A DNA stretch of 64,000 bases from Maribacter_C sp047345145 (GTDB lineage: Bacteria > Bacteroidota > Bacteroidia > Flavobacteriales > Flavobacteriaceae): assembly GCF_047345145.1 (NCBI RefSeq), contig NZ_JBLFER010000004.1, positions 248,001 through 312,000 on the forward strand, written 5' to 3'. The first letter of the stretch is position 1. Each line of letters opens with the position of its first letter. Positions 30,064 to 39,057 of this stretch are shown here, piece after piece. The notes beneath the pieces were generated by a model. The model saw nothing but the letters and a program-made list of their open reading frames with translations. It ran no database searches and was not told the origin of the DNA. The position numbers were made by a program, and so were the translations under genes.

Positions 30064-33000
30064 TTATTTGCTTATGTAAAGGTACTCGCTATCAGTCTTG
30101 CTTTCCCCATCTAAAGTCGTATAATCAAAGATATAAAAATAAATACCTGCCGGTAAATAGTTATCAACAGTAAGCGTATTTCTTCCTCTTGATCTTCCGT
30201 CAAATACATTATTCTGATTGTTATAGTTTTCACCTTCGTAAACTGCTATACCCCATCTATTAAAAATTCTTAACGTACTGCTTCTTATCTGATCTACCCC
30301 ACGAATGAACAAAAAGTCGTTCATACCATCTCCATTCGGCGTTAACATTTGATTTACCTCAATATTAACATCTAAATAATCAGGAGTTCCATCACCATCT
30401 GTATCATCATTAGTTGGATCTCCATCGCCATTAGCATCCTCATTGGTTGTATGAATACCGTCTCCATCATCATCGATATCTCTATAATTTACATCTTCTG
30501 TACCATCAGTATCTGGTAAATCGTTCGCAGGATCGTCTATTTCATCATTCACATCAAAACCATCATTCAAATCACTTCCTTCGTAGCCATCATCTAAACC
30601 ATCACCATCGGTATCAATTCCTGTGAAAACTTGATCAGGAATACCATCAAAATTGAAATCGTTTCCTTCGTTATTATCAGGTACAGTATCATTATCACTA
30701 TCTAAATCGATATAATCAGGAGTGTCTTCTCCATCTGTATTAACAGGCTCAAGGCTTTTAATATAAGCTGAATTTACTCCTTCATTTTCAGCATAAGTGG
30801 CTTCATCATCATCATTTGGCGGAATATAACCGGCAGTAGTTTGAGCTTCTACATTATCAGGAATGCCATCATTGTCTGCATCGATATCTAAATGATTTGG
30901 AAATCCATCTCCATCGGTATCTAAGGGATTAGTCAATGGGTCATCATCACCATCAAGGTTTGGATCTTCAGTAGAATCTCTTATTCCATCATTATCGTCG
31001 TCTAAATCAACCAAATCAGGAACTCCGTCACCATCAGTATCAGGCCCTAAATCTGGATCTAAGTAATCAGGAATTCCATCACCATCCGTATCATCGTTTG
31101 TTGGATCACCGTCACCATCTGCATCTTCATCAATAGTATTAATGTCATCACCATCATCATCAATGTCTCGATAGTTTACATCTTCTGTACCATCAGTATC
31201 TGGCAAATCATTCGCAGGATCGTCTATTTCATCATTCACATCAAAACCATCATTAACATCACTTCCTTCATAGCCATCATCTAAACCATCACCATCGGTA
31301 TCAATTCCAGTGAAAACTTGATCAGGAATACCATCAAAATTGAAGTCATTTCCTTCGTTATTATCAGGTACTGTATCATTATCACTATCTAAATCGATGT
31401 AATCAGGTGTATCTTCCCCATCGTGATTATTAGGGGTTAGTCCGTCAGGATAAGCCGTGTTCAAGCCATCGTTTGCTATATAAGTTTCTCGATCATCATC
31501 ATTTGGCGGAATATAACCTGCCGTAGTTTGAGCTTCTACATTATCAGGAATGCCATCATTATCTGCATCGATATCTAAATGATTTGGGAATCCATCTCCA
31601 TCGGTATCCAAGGGGTCGGTCAACGGGTCATCGTCCCCATCAAAATTTGGATCTTCTTCAGTATCTAAAATACCATCATTGTCATCATCCAAATCAGTTG
31701 AATCTAAAACTCCATCATCATCGGTATCAACATCGGGATCATCCACGTCGGGATCTAAATAATCGGGAGTACCATCACCGTCGGTATCATCATTGGTTGG
31801 GTCGCCATCACCATCTACATCTTCATCTACAGTATTTATTGCATCACCATCATCATCAATGTCTCGATAGTTTACATCTTCTGTACCATCAGTATCTGGC
31901 AAATCATTCGCAGGATCGTCTATTTCATCATTCACATCAAAACCATCATTAACATCACTGCCTTCGTAGCCATCATCTAAACCATCACCATCGGTATCAA
32001 TTCCAGTGAAAACTTGATCAGGAATACCATCAAAATTGAAATCGTTTCCTTCGTTATTGTCAGGTACAGTATCATTATCACTATCTAAATCGATGTAATC
32101 AGGTGTATCTTCCCCATCGTGATTATTAGGGGTTAATCCATCTGGGTAAGCAGAGTTCAATCCACTATTAGCCAAAATTGTAGCATCATCATCATCATTT
32201 GGCGGAATATAACCCGCAGTAGTTTGAGCTTCTACATTATCAGGAATGCCGTCATTATCAGCATCGATGTCTAAATGGTTTGGAATGCCATCATCATCAG
32301 TGTCTAGAGGATCCGTTAAAGGATTATCATCTTTATCGATATTCGGATCTTCTACAGTATCTAAAATTCCATCATTATCATCATCTAAATCAGAAAAATC
32401 AGGTACGCCATCTCCGTCTGTATCTAAACAGTCTAGTGGCTGTAACCTTAATCGGATTCCGTTAATAAGTCTCTCAGAAGTAGTATAAAATTGAACTTGC
32501 GTTACCGTGCCTTGAGATTTCCAAACATATCTTACTGATCCTGAAATCGTTTTTTCTGTTGTGTTTTCTACAAAATAATTATTACCTGTTGAGTCTGAAA
32601 CCAAACCTATAGGCAAAGAGGTGTTTTGAAAAACATACTCCACATTGTCAAGGGCAATAATACCATCTCTATGCAAGGCATCCACCGCTGGAGAATGCTC
32701 AACAACTGACATTACCGGTACAGTACCAGAGAAAGTAAAAGTGACTGGAACTCCATTATTAACTTCAAAAAGTCCACCAAAGCTTTTTGTACTTCCACCA
32801 CTAACGCTTACCAAAACACTTCCAGCTGGCAAACCCCATTTTGAACTCAAATCGACATCGGTAGCAGATAAACTTCCATCTAGAACATTATTTGGAAACC
32901 CAAAATCAGAAGCAAGTATTTCAACCAATTCTAGCTTTTCACATCCGTCCTCAAAATAAATCGGAGTAACATCATCAAGTGAATTATTAGCCTCGTTAGA

Positions 33001-33108
33001 TAACAATGCAAAAGTTGACACAAAAAATGCCAAAACTAAGGCTAATGCTAATTTGTGGGTTTGTTTCGCATTTATTCCTTGCAAAACTCGGGTAGTATTA
33101 TCTTCCAT
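30064..33108 (-). CDS. T9SS adhesin with triplicated TSP3-like calcium-binding blocks, type B domain
   Basis: A 1014-residue protein. The start at 33108 gives a 19-residue polar stretch before the hydrophobic signal (LALALVLAFFVSTFALLS), unusually long for a signal peptide; a later start is possible, but no better Met is visible. Residues ~45-230 are a beta-rich N-terminal domain. Residues ~230-915 are three tandem copies of a ~230-residue, extremely Asp-rich block (DxDxDG, DVNDEIDDP, NNEGNDFNFDGIPDQV). The C-terminus is a type B gliding-motility-associated domain (LTPNGDGMND, IFNRWGIAVY, GIYFYIFDY, final EYLYISK). It is the first gene of an operon with PorP/SprF and an OmpA-family protein. 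Inference: a calcium-stiffened surface adhesin. Confidence 0.9.
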   Translation of the reverse strand: MEDNTTRVLQGINAKQTHKLALALVLAFFVSTFALLSNEANNSLDDVTPIYFEDGCEKLELVEILASDFGFPNNVLDGSLSATDVDLSSKWGLPAGSVLVSVSGGSTKSFGGLFEVNNGVPVTFTFSGTVPVMSVVEHSPAVDALHRDGIIALDNVEYVFQNTSLPIGLVSDSTGNNYFVENTTEKTISGSVRYVWKSQGTVTQVQFYTTSERLINGIRLRLQPLDCLDTDGDGVPDFSDLDDDNDGILDTVEDPNIDKDDNPLTDPLDTDDDGIPNHLDIDADNDGIPDNVEAQTTAGYIPPNDDDDATILANSGLNSAYPDGLTPNNHDGEDTPDYIDLDSDNDTVPDNNEGNDFNFDGIPDQVFTGIDTDGDGLDDGYEGSDVNDGFDVNDEIDDPANDLPDTDGTEDVNYRDIDDDGDAINTVDEDVDGDGDPTNDDTDGDGTPDYLDPDVDDPDVDTDDDGVLDSTDLDDDNDGILDTEEDPNFDGDDDPLTDPLDTDGDGFPNHLDIDADNDGIPDNVEAQTTAGYIPPNDDDRETYIANDGLNTAYPDGLTPNNHDGEDTPDYIDLDSDNDTVPDNNEGNDFNFDGIPDQVFTGIDTDGDGLDDGYEGSDVNDGFDVNDEIDDPANDLPDTDGTEDVNYRDIDDDGDDINTIDEDADGDGDPTNDDTDGDGIPDYLDPDLGPDTDGDGVPDLVDLDDDNDGIRDSTEDPNLDGDDDPLTNPLDTDGDGFPNHLDIDADNDGIPDNVEAQTTAGYIPPNDDDEATYAENEGVNSAYIKSLEPVNTDGEDTPDYIDLDSDNDTVPDNNEGNDFNFDGIPDQVFTGIDTDGDGLDDGYEGSDLNDGFDVNDEIDDPANDLPDTDGTEDVNYRDIDDDGDGIHTTNEDANGDGDPTNDDTDGDGTPDYLDVNIEVNQMLTPNGDGMNDFLFIRGVDQIRSSTLRIFNRWGIAVYEGENYNNQNNVFDGRSRGRNTLTVDNYLPAGIYFYIFDYTTLDGESKTDSEYLYISK
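30360..32400 (-). repeat. Three tandem ~690-bp coding repeats
   Basis: The segment encoding IPDQVFTGIDTDGDG recurs with phase points at 30631, 31318 and 32014 (687 and 696 bp apart). Copies are nearly identical over long runs at DNA level, suggesting recent duplication or gene conversion. Confidence 0.85.
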
Positions 33109-33511
33109 AAGTGTCAGTAATTAAGGTTTACTAATCACCATGGCAATCAAAGGTTTAATAGGTAAGACAAAGAGGGACAAAAGTTTGCTTAATGTGCAAG
33201 GTATACCTAATATTTCAATCTTCAAATTCTTTTCAAAGTAGATAGTATCAAATGTCTTTCAAAAACAGAATAATTCGTTAAAATGCTAAATACCCTAATA
33301 AGAAACGCTTTTTTAAATACGTTATTTGTTAAAAAAAAGATCATTTGGGGTTTAGCCTGTCGACAACTATCCGATTTAATCGGTCTATGACAAACATGCA
33401 CTTACTAAAGAACAACATATTTCTTAAAGATCTCATTTCTAGATTTATATCAGATCTATTTTCAAAGATGTTGGGATACATTATTTAGCTTATTTTTGCA
33501 CAAATTTTTTT
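33109..33511. other. Divergent intergenic region, 403 bp
   Basis: It lies between the adhesin operon (minus) and prfC (plus). It contains a palindrome CCGATTtAATCGG at 33371-33383 and two AGATCT sites (near 33429 and 33453) just upstream of the prfC promoter; these could be operators but may be chance. No small gene was recognised. Confidence 0.5.
33471..33498 (+). promoter_or_regulatory. Promoter of prfC with very short leader
   Basis: TATTTTTG at 33491-33498 fully matches the -7 consensus TAnnTTTG. A partial -33 element (TTGG) lies at 33471-33474, 16 bp upstream, which is shorter than usual. The expected start site near 33504 leaves only about 8 nt before the ATG at 33512, so the mRNA would have almost no leader. 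Confidence 0.55.
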
Positions 33512-35101
33512 ATGGATTTTCAGACAGAAATAGAAAGACGAAGAACTTTTGGTATCATTTCTCACCCCGATGCAGGTAAAACAACCTTGACTGAAAAGTT
33601 GCTCTTATTTGGCGGTGCCATACAAGAAGCTGGTGCGGTTAAGAACAATAAAATAAAAAAATCAGCTACCAGTGATTTTATGGAGATTGAAAGACAAAGG
33701 GGTATTTCAGTAGCTACTTCTGTTTTGGCTTTTATATATAAGGATAAGAAAATCAATATTTTAGACACTCCAGGACACAAAGATTTTGCTGAAGATACTT
33801 TTCGAACCTTGACTGCGGTTGACAGCGTAATTGTTGTTATAGATGTTGCCAAAGGAGTTGAGGAACAAACTGAGAAATTAGTTGAAGTCTGTCGTATGCG
33901 AAACATCCCCATAATCGTGTTTATCAATAAATTAGATAGGGAAGGTAAAGATGCCTTTGATCTATTGGATGAAGTTGAGCAAAAATTAGGGCTTTCCGTT
34001 TCTCCTTTAAGTTTTCCTATCGGGATGGGGTATGATTTCAAAGGTATCTATAACATCTATGAAAAGAATATTAATCTTTTTAGTGGTGAGAGCAAAAAGA
34101 ATATTGAAGAGACCATAGCTTTTGATAATATAGAAAATACCGAGTTAGAAGACATTATAGGAAGTTCCGCAGCAGAAACACTAAGGAGTGATTTAGAATT
34201 GGTAAGTGGTGTGTATCCAGCACTTGATAAAGAAGCATATCTAAATGGTACTCAGCATCCCGTATTTTTCGGATCTGCCTTGAATAATTTTGGAGTTCGT
34301 GAGCTGCTGGATTGTTTTATTGAGATAGCACCTTCTCCAAGGCCCAAAATGGCAGAAGAACGTTTGGTAGATGCCAATGAAAAGGCACTAACCGGATTTG
34401 TTTTTAAGATTCATGCCAATATGGACCCGAAACATCGCGATAGGCTGGCATTTGTCAAAATCGTTTCTGGTACTTTTGAACGAAACAAACCCTATTTACA
34501 TGTTCGACAAGACAAAAAACTAAAATTTTCGAGCCCAAATGCTTTCTTTGCTGAAAAGAAGGAAATTGTAGATATTTCTTATCCTGGGGATATCGTTGGG
34601 CTTCATGATACGGGCAATTTCAAGATAGGTGATACTTTGACTGAAGGAGAGAAACTTAACTATAAAGGAATACCTAGCTTCTCACCAGAACATTTCAGAT
34701 ACATTAACAATGCCGACCCTATGAAGTCTAAGCAACTTTATAAAGGTATTGATCAATTGATGGACGAAGGGGTAGCGCAACTTTTTACATTGGAGTTAAA
34801 TGGAAGAAAAGTAGTTGGAACCGTCGGCGCCTTGCAATTTGAAGTAATTCAATATCGTCTAGAACATGAATATGGTGCCAAATGTTCTTATGAAAATTTT
34901 CCTGTATTTAAGGCTTGCTGGGTAGATCCTGATGATTCGAAAAACGACGAGTTTAAAGAATTTCAAAGAGTCAAGTCTAAGTTCTTAGCAAAGGATAAAA
35001 GAGGACAATTAGTATTTCTAGCAGATTCTCAGTTTTCGTTGCAAATGACGCAATCTAAATATTCATCTGTGAAGTTACATTTTGTTTCGGAGTTTGATTA
35101 A
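33512..35101 (+). CDS. prfC: Peptide chain release factor 3
   Basis: A 529-residue translational GTPase, the usual RF3 length. RF3 recycles RF1/RF2 from the ribosome after termination, using GTP. The G motifs are clear: SHPDAGKTT at 17-25, RGIS at 63-66, DTPGH at 85-89 and NKLD at 139-142. The following domain-2 and domain-3 signatures (GTQHPVFFGSALNNFGV, GALQFEVIQYRL) separate it from EF-G. It is a single plus-strand gene between minus-strand neighbours. There is no Shine-Dalgarno, as usual for the phylum. Confidence 0.96.
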   Translation: MDFQTEIERRRTFGIISHPDAGKTTLTEKLLLFGGAIQEAGAVKNNKIKKSATSDFMEIERQRGISVATSVLAFIYKDKKINILDTPGHKDFAEDTFRTLTAVDSVIVVIDVAKGVEEQTEKLVEVCRMRNIPIIVFINKLDREGKDAFDLLDEVEQKLGLSVSPLSFPIGMGYDFKGIYNIYEKNINLFSGESKKNIEETIAFDNIENTELEDIIGSSAAETLRSDLELVSGVYPALDKEAYLNGTQHPVFFGSALNNFGVRELLDCFIEIAPSPRPKMAEERLVDANEKALTGFVFKIHANMDPKHRDRLAFVKIVSGTFERNKPYLHVRQDKKLKFSSPNAFFAEKKEIVDISYPGDIVGLHDTGNFKIGDTLTEGEKLNYKGIPSFSPEHFRYINNADPMKSKQLYKGIDQLMDEGVAQLFTLELNGRKVVGTVGALQFEVIQYRLEHEYGAKCSYENFPVFKACWVDPDDSKNDEFKEFQRVKSKFLAKDKRGQLVFLADSQFSLQMTQSKYSSVKLHFVSEFD

Positions 35102-35203
35102 AGATTGCAACTACACTTTATATTAGAAGGCAAAAGCACAATTTTAACTGCATTGACATAAATGCAATGGTAAAAATATAGAATGGAAAACTGAGTTTCT
35201 GCC

Positions 35204-35878
35204 CTACGATTCATCTATATTTCGCTCCAATTCCGATTTAAGGTATTCACTATGACTTAGTAATTCGCGATAATAAAATAAAATTTGTTCCTTAGCAATG
35301 TGAACCGTGATAAGATTATTAAGGTATCTAACGGCATCTCTTTGCGGATTCAAAAATTCTTTTTCGTGTCGGTTATACGAGATCAGGGCATGAGGAATAA
35401 CTTCAGAATTAATAAAATTCCAAAGATAATTCTCAGCATACTCAACTTTTACAACACTACCATTATAGTACTTTACAATTTCCTTTTTAAGATTAAAATC
35501 AGAAAGCAAATTTAGTTGTCCGCTAGCTTCCATACTATGGTAAGTCGCTTTTTGGGGATTAACGCGATGGGCGTATCTGGTTCTGTCAAAAATAATCTGC
35601 AGAGAATCTACAACTGCACTCTGGTGTTCATCCAAATAATCCAGAAGATTGCCAGTAGATTTTATCCATAAACTATCGTTCTTCACGGCTCTTTTCAGTT
35701 CATTGATATTGGTGGAAACATCTTCCAGCAGGGCCTGTTTGTATAATTTTACCAATTTCTTCTCGTGTCGATTGGAAGCCCAATTGTTCAATAAAAACGC
35801 CACTGTAACCCCAAGAAACACCACAATTGCCTGTAGAAAAAGGTGATGCCAGCTAATTTTTGTTTTTAATTTCTCCAT
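35204..35878 (-). CDS. DUF6090-like single-pass membrane protein
   Basis: A 224-residue protein. A short basic N-terminus is followed by one hydrophobic helix (FLQAIVVFLGVTVAFLLNNW, residues ~13-32) ending in the NW that recurs in this flavobacterial family. A long soluble, mostly helical part follows, rich in charged residues and probably periplasmic. No catalytic motif is seen. It converges with prfC; a weak 6-bp hairpin near 35150-35167 lies between them. The function is not known to me. The 184-residue protein at 38190 has a similar plan. Confidence 0.72.
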   Translation of the reverse strand: MEKLKTKISWHHLFLQAIVVFLGVTVAFLLNNWASNRHEKKLVKLYKQALLEDVSTNINELKRAVKNDSLWIKSTGNLLDYLDEHQSAVVDSLQIIFDRTRYAHRVNPQKATYHSMEASGQLNLLSDFNLKKEIVKYYNGSVVKVEYAENYLWNFINSEVIPHALISYNRHEKEFLNPQRDAVRYLNNLITVHIAKEQILFYYRELLSHSEYLKSELERNIDES

Positions 35879-36060
35879 ATAACTTCAGGGCGTCTTGATA
35901 AATTGTTCTGTACACCTAGAATTAATTTTTAAAGAAGGTATTGTTAAGTCCTCTTTAGTTTAAAATTAGCATAAATTTTTTATGTAATAATATACTTACA
36001 AATATAAAAGAAAATAAGTATCTTTATTTTGTTCGAAATTAATGTAAACCCAACAACAAT

Positions 36061-36957
36061 ATGAAAAGACATCTACTATCTTTAGTGGTGTGGTGTTTCG
36101 CTATTGCGTTTTGCTACGCCCAAGATTCAAATTATGACATAATTCTCAAAACAAATGGGGAAGAAATGGAGGGCAACGTCAAAGAAATTGGAGATGATGC
36201 CTTAAAATTCGTTTACAAAAACGAGTCTATTGAATACAATGTGGCCGAAAGCGATATTGTAAAAATCACCTTCGGATCGGGCAGGGTTCAGTTCTTCAAT
36301 AAATTTGATACAGGTGGAGGTTCTAAACAATCGGAAGGTTCTTCAAATAAAGCAAGAGGCGAAAAGAAATATGCAAATCTTGAAGACCACCATAATAAAG
36401 TTGCCATATTGCCCTTCGCTTATTTACGGGATGATCAAGATGGCTCAAAAACAAAATCGAATAAAATTCAAAATGAAGCCTTTTCATTATATAATAAGAA
36501 CAAGGCTTCGCTAAGTTTTCTACCCCCACAAACTACAAATGCCCTTCTAATCAAGGCTGGTATAAGTAATAATAATATCGAAGGGTTTACTATGGGCGAA
36601 ATATGTAATGTATTGGGTGTTGAATACGTAATACAAGGAATGATATCGATAGAAAAAACCAATCAAACCAATATTAGTAATAGTAGTTCGACCACACGAA
36701 AGACTTCAAACAAACCCTATGTTGACAGGCGGGGACGAATAATAGGAGATATTTGGGGCAATGGCAAGAGAAAAACAAGCTCGAGCAGCGTTTCGACAAA
36801 TATTCAGAATTATTCAACATCGATGACCATTAACATTTACAACGATAGAGGTGACAGTATTTTCAGCCAAGATCATTCTTCATTTTGGCAAACCCAAGAT
36901 GCTTATAAAATAACCCTTAAGTATTTAACTAAACGTTCTCCTTTATTCAAAAGATAA
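36061..36957 (+). CDS. Secreted protein with CsgG/TolB-like segment
   Basis: A 298-residue protein with a signal peptide ending near CYAQ. Residues ~24-75 form a small beta domain (YDIILKTNGEEMEGNV...YNVAESDIVKITF) that resembles the N-terminus of the protein at 43562-44317. After a polar, Ser/Lys-rich linker, residues ~118-205 contain KVAILPF and later NVLGVEYVIQGMI, a pattern seen in CsgG/TolB-N-like domains that sense or build envelope complexes. A second low-complexity Ser/Thr region precedes the C-terminus. It is followed after 5 bp by a lipoprotein gene, so the two are likely cotranscribed. The similarity is by eye only and the function is unknown. Confidence 0.75.
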   Translation: MKRHLLSLVVWCFAIAFCYAQDSNYDIILKTNGEEMEGNVKEIGDDALKFVYKNESIEYNVAESDIVKITFGSGRVQFFNKFDTGGGSKQSEGSSNKARGEKKYANLEDHHNKVAILPFAYLRDDQDGSKTKSNKIQNEAFSLYNKNKASLSFLPPQTTNALLIKAGISNNNIEGFTMGEICNVLGVEYVIQGMISIEKTNQTNISNSSSTTRKTSNKPYVDRRGRIIGDIWGNGKRKTSSSSVSTNIQNYSTSMTINIYNDRGDSIFSQDHSSFWQTQDAYKITLKYLTKRSPLFKR

Positions 36958-36962
36958 CGATT

Positions 36963-37799
36963 ATGAAAAATAAATCATTAGTTGGTTTTTTGTCACTGTT
37001 ATTGACATGCTCATGCGCAGAAAAGAAAAAAAAGGAAATAGTTAACTCAGATAAAGGAACGGTAACCGTTTCTGAAACAGATCATATTTCTGCAAGTGGC
37101 AAGATTTTTAAACTTTCGGAATCGCACCCTAAGGGCGAAAGTCTTAGCAATCTTAAAATTGAAACAAAGGGTTTTGAGACCGAGTTTAATGTAACCCTGT
37201 CGGACATAGACCCAATAAAGAAGGTGTTTTTTGCCGATTTAGATGAAAACGGATTTGAAGAACTCTATGTAACCACTCAAGCAGCGGGATCAGGTGCCTA
37301 TTCATCAATTTATGGTTTTGCCTCAAATGGTGATAAAAGTGTTTCTGGCATTTATGCGCCTCAAATAAGTGAGGCCGATATGGCTGAAGAGGGTCTTTTT
37401 GCAGGTTTTATGGGAAAAGATGATTTTCTCATGCAAAACAATGTTCTTATGAGACAGTTTTATCAATTTAAAGAAGGGGATACTGCAAACAAACCAACGG
37501 GCGATAAAGTCACTATTGCCTATACTTTAAATGCAGGTGAGGCCTCATGGAACCTTCAAGCAAAACCCACCTTTTTGGCCGAAGGTACTTTGGTTAAAAA
37601 CTGTTTGGGAGCTTTTCTCGCAACTGAAAAAGGAAACTTACAAATTTGCAACAAGGAAATCGAGGCAATAAGCGCTTTTCTAGATGGTGCTTTGCTTAAT
37701 ATAACATATGTTGATGTGCCTGCGTGCATTATAAAGGAGGAGGCCATATGCGGAATGGCATTTCCTACAACGGGCACAATTAAAGCAGTAATACTCTAG
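36963..37799 (+). CDS. Putative lipoprotein, function unknown
   Basis: A 278-residue protein. The N-terminus is basic and then hydrophobic, with cysteines at LLTCSCAEKKKK; either Cys could be lipidated, though neither lipobox is ideal. The mature part starts with a Lys-rich tether. The central part (DLDENGFEELYVTTQAAGSG) resembles the single-calcium-loop motif seen in some envelope and lysozyme-inhibitor-like proteins, but I cannot assign a family. Four cysteines occur in the C-terminal ~70 residues (NCLGA, QICNK, PACII, AICGM) and may form disulphides. It is 5 bp downstream of the previous gene and likely works with it at the envelope. Confidence 0.7.
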   Translation: MKNKSLVGFLSLLLTCSCAEKKKKEIVNSDKGTVTVSETDHISASGKIFKLSESHPKGESLSNLKIETKGFETEFNVTLSDIDPIKKVFFADLDENGFEELYVTTQAAGSGAYSSIYGFASNGDKSVSGIYAPQISEADMAEEGLFAGFMGKDDFLMQNNVLMRQFYQFKEGDTANKPTGDKVTIAYTLNAGEASWNLQAKPTFLAEGTLVKNCLGAFLATEKGNLQICNKEIEAISAFLDGALLNITYVDVPACIIKEEAICGMAFPTTGTIKAVIL

Positions 37800-38189
37800 T
37801 TAGAATTTAGGTTTTTAAATATTGGCATGTTTTCCATTCTATGGGCGGTCAATTATAAAAATGACTTTAATGATTAGACGCAATAGACTAATGATTTTAG
37901 AGCACAGGATTCCGCTACCCATAAATCAAATCAATTTTATTTTATATCCCGTAAAAAAGAGTGGAGGCCATAAACAGCCTATGCCAATATAAGATGTACT
38001 ACATATAGCTCCTTAATATATAGAGCACAGCTGTAGTTTTTGTTTATTTGCTTTGTATTGGTTTTGCTTGCAATGACTATCAAAGGGAAATTGTTTGCCC
38101 TGCAGTACCGCTTAATATAATTTTTAATAACTTAAGCCAATTTTGAAAAACAAAAAAAGAATTTAGAAAACAATTAAAAATCGCTCTTA
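37800..38189. other. Intergenic gap of 390 bp
   Basis: AT-rich sequence after the lipoprotein gene. I see no tRNA, no strong hairpin terminator and no coding remnant. It must contain the promoter of the gene at 38190, but no full consensus was found. Confidence 0.45.
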
Positions 38190-38744
38190 TTGAATAAAAA
38201 TTTAAAAAAACAATTTATAAACGTTCTTCTACAGACCCTTCCAGTAATCTTTGGTATTTTCTTGGCCTTGTACGTAAACCAAAATGAACAAATTAAAAAA
38301 GACAGGTCCTATGTCAATAGTTTACTTCAAAAGTCACAAGAACAAATTGTTCAAGATTCAACGCAACTTAGTGCTGATATTAAAGCGCATTTAGAATTAT
38401 CGAAATTATTTTCTGAACATCTAACCAACCCCGAAATGAGCGTTCTTGAAATAATTCAGCAAAATGGCGGACTCAATATTACTCCAAATAGTGAAAATTA
38501 TCTTAATATGTTTGTCAATTCGAAAATTGAACATCTGCAGATTAGTAAATCGTCACAAGCATTTGAGATTTTAGAATTATTAAAAGGAAAAGAACGATAT
38601 GAAGAATTAATTCAACAAACCATATACGAAGAAATCAATTCTAATTCGGAGAAAGTCAAAATGAAATTAATGATGATCATGAATGACTATGGCCAATTGG
38701 AAAAGAGGCTTCTTAACTCTCAAATAAAATTTTTGAACCCGTAA
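38190..38744 (+). CDS. Small single-pass membrane protein, DUF6090-like plan
   Basis: A 184-residue protein starting with TTG at 38190. The N-terminus is basic (NKNLKKQ) and is followed by one hydrophobic helix (LLQTLPVIFGIFLALYVNQN, ~13-32). The remainder is hydrophilic and helical with many Gln, Glu and Lys and no recognisable domain. The layout (basic tip, one helix ending in a VNQN/LNNW-like motif, helical tail) resembles the protein at 35204-35878. TTG is used because no in-frame ATG precedes the helix. It stands alone between two long gaps. Function unknown. Confidence 0.62.
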   Translation: MNKNLKKQFINVLLQTLPVIFGIFLALYVNQNEQIKKDRSYVNSLLQKSQEQIVQDSTQLSADIKAHLELSKLFSEHLTNPEMSVLEIIQQNGGLNITPNSENYLNMFVNSKIEHLQISKSSQAFEILELLKGKERYEELIQQTIYEEINSNSEKVKMKLMMIMNDYGQLEKRLLNSQIKFLNP

Positions 38745-39057
38745 ACTATCACTAGAATAGACCAAAAGCCAACTACACTAGGGCAAGTTCACTAGGCATA
38801 CGTAAAGAAAAATAGCGTTGCGAGTCACGTCTAGTAGCATATAAATCTCTGTTATAAACTAAAAAACGTCCTTTTCCATTTTCACTTCAAGGCAACTATG
38901 AAGTTGTTCAAACAACTAATCAGATTACACGTTTAGCAAAACAACTTGTTCGTTTTTAACTTTATGAGTTATGGATGTTCTTTCTAAAATGCTTTTTATA
39001 AAACCGGGGACTTCAACTCATGGAACAGCTTAAGTCGACCGTACTCTAATTAACATA
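38745..39057. other. Convergent intergenic gap of 313 bp
   Basis: It separates the plus-strand gene ending at 38744 from the minus-strand protease-like gene ending at 39058. I found no clear terminator hairpin, RNA gene or coding remnant. Confidence 0.45.

Noticed and set aside
33371..33460. Palindrome CCGATTtAATCGG and two AGATCT sites upstream of prfC as operators
   Set aside because: Short palindromes are expected by chance in AT-rich DNA and no regulator is encoded nearby; kept only as a note in the intergenic entry.
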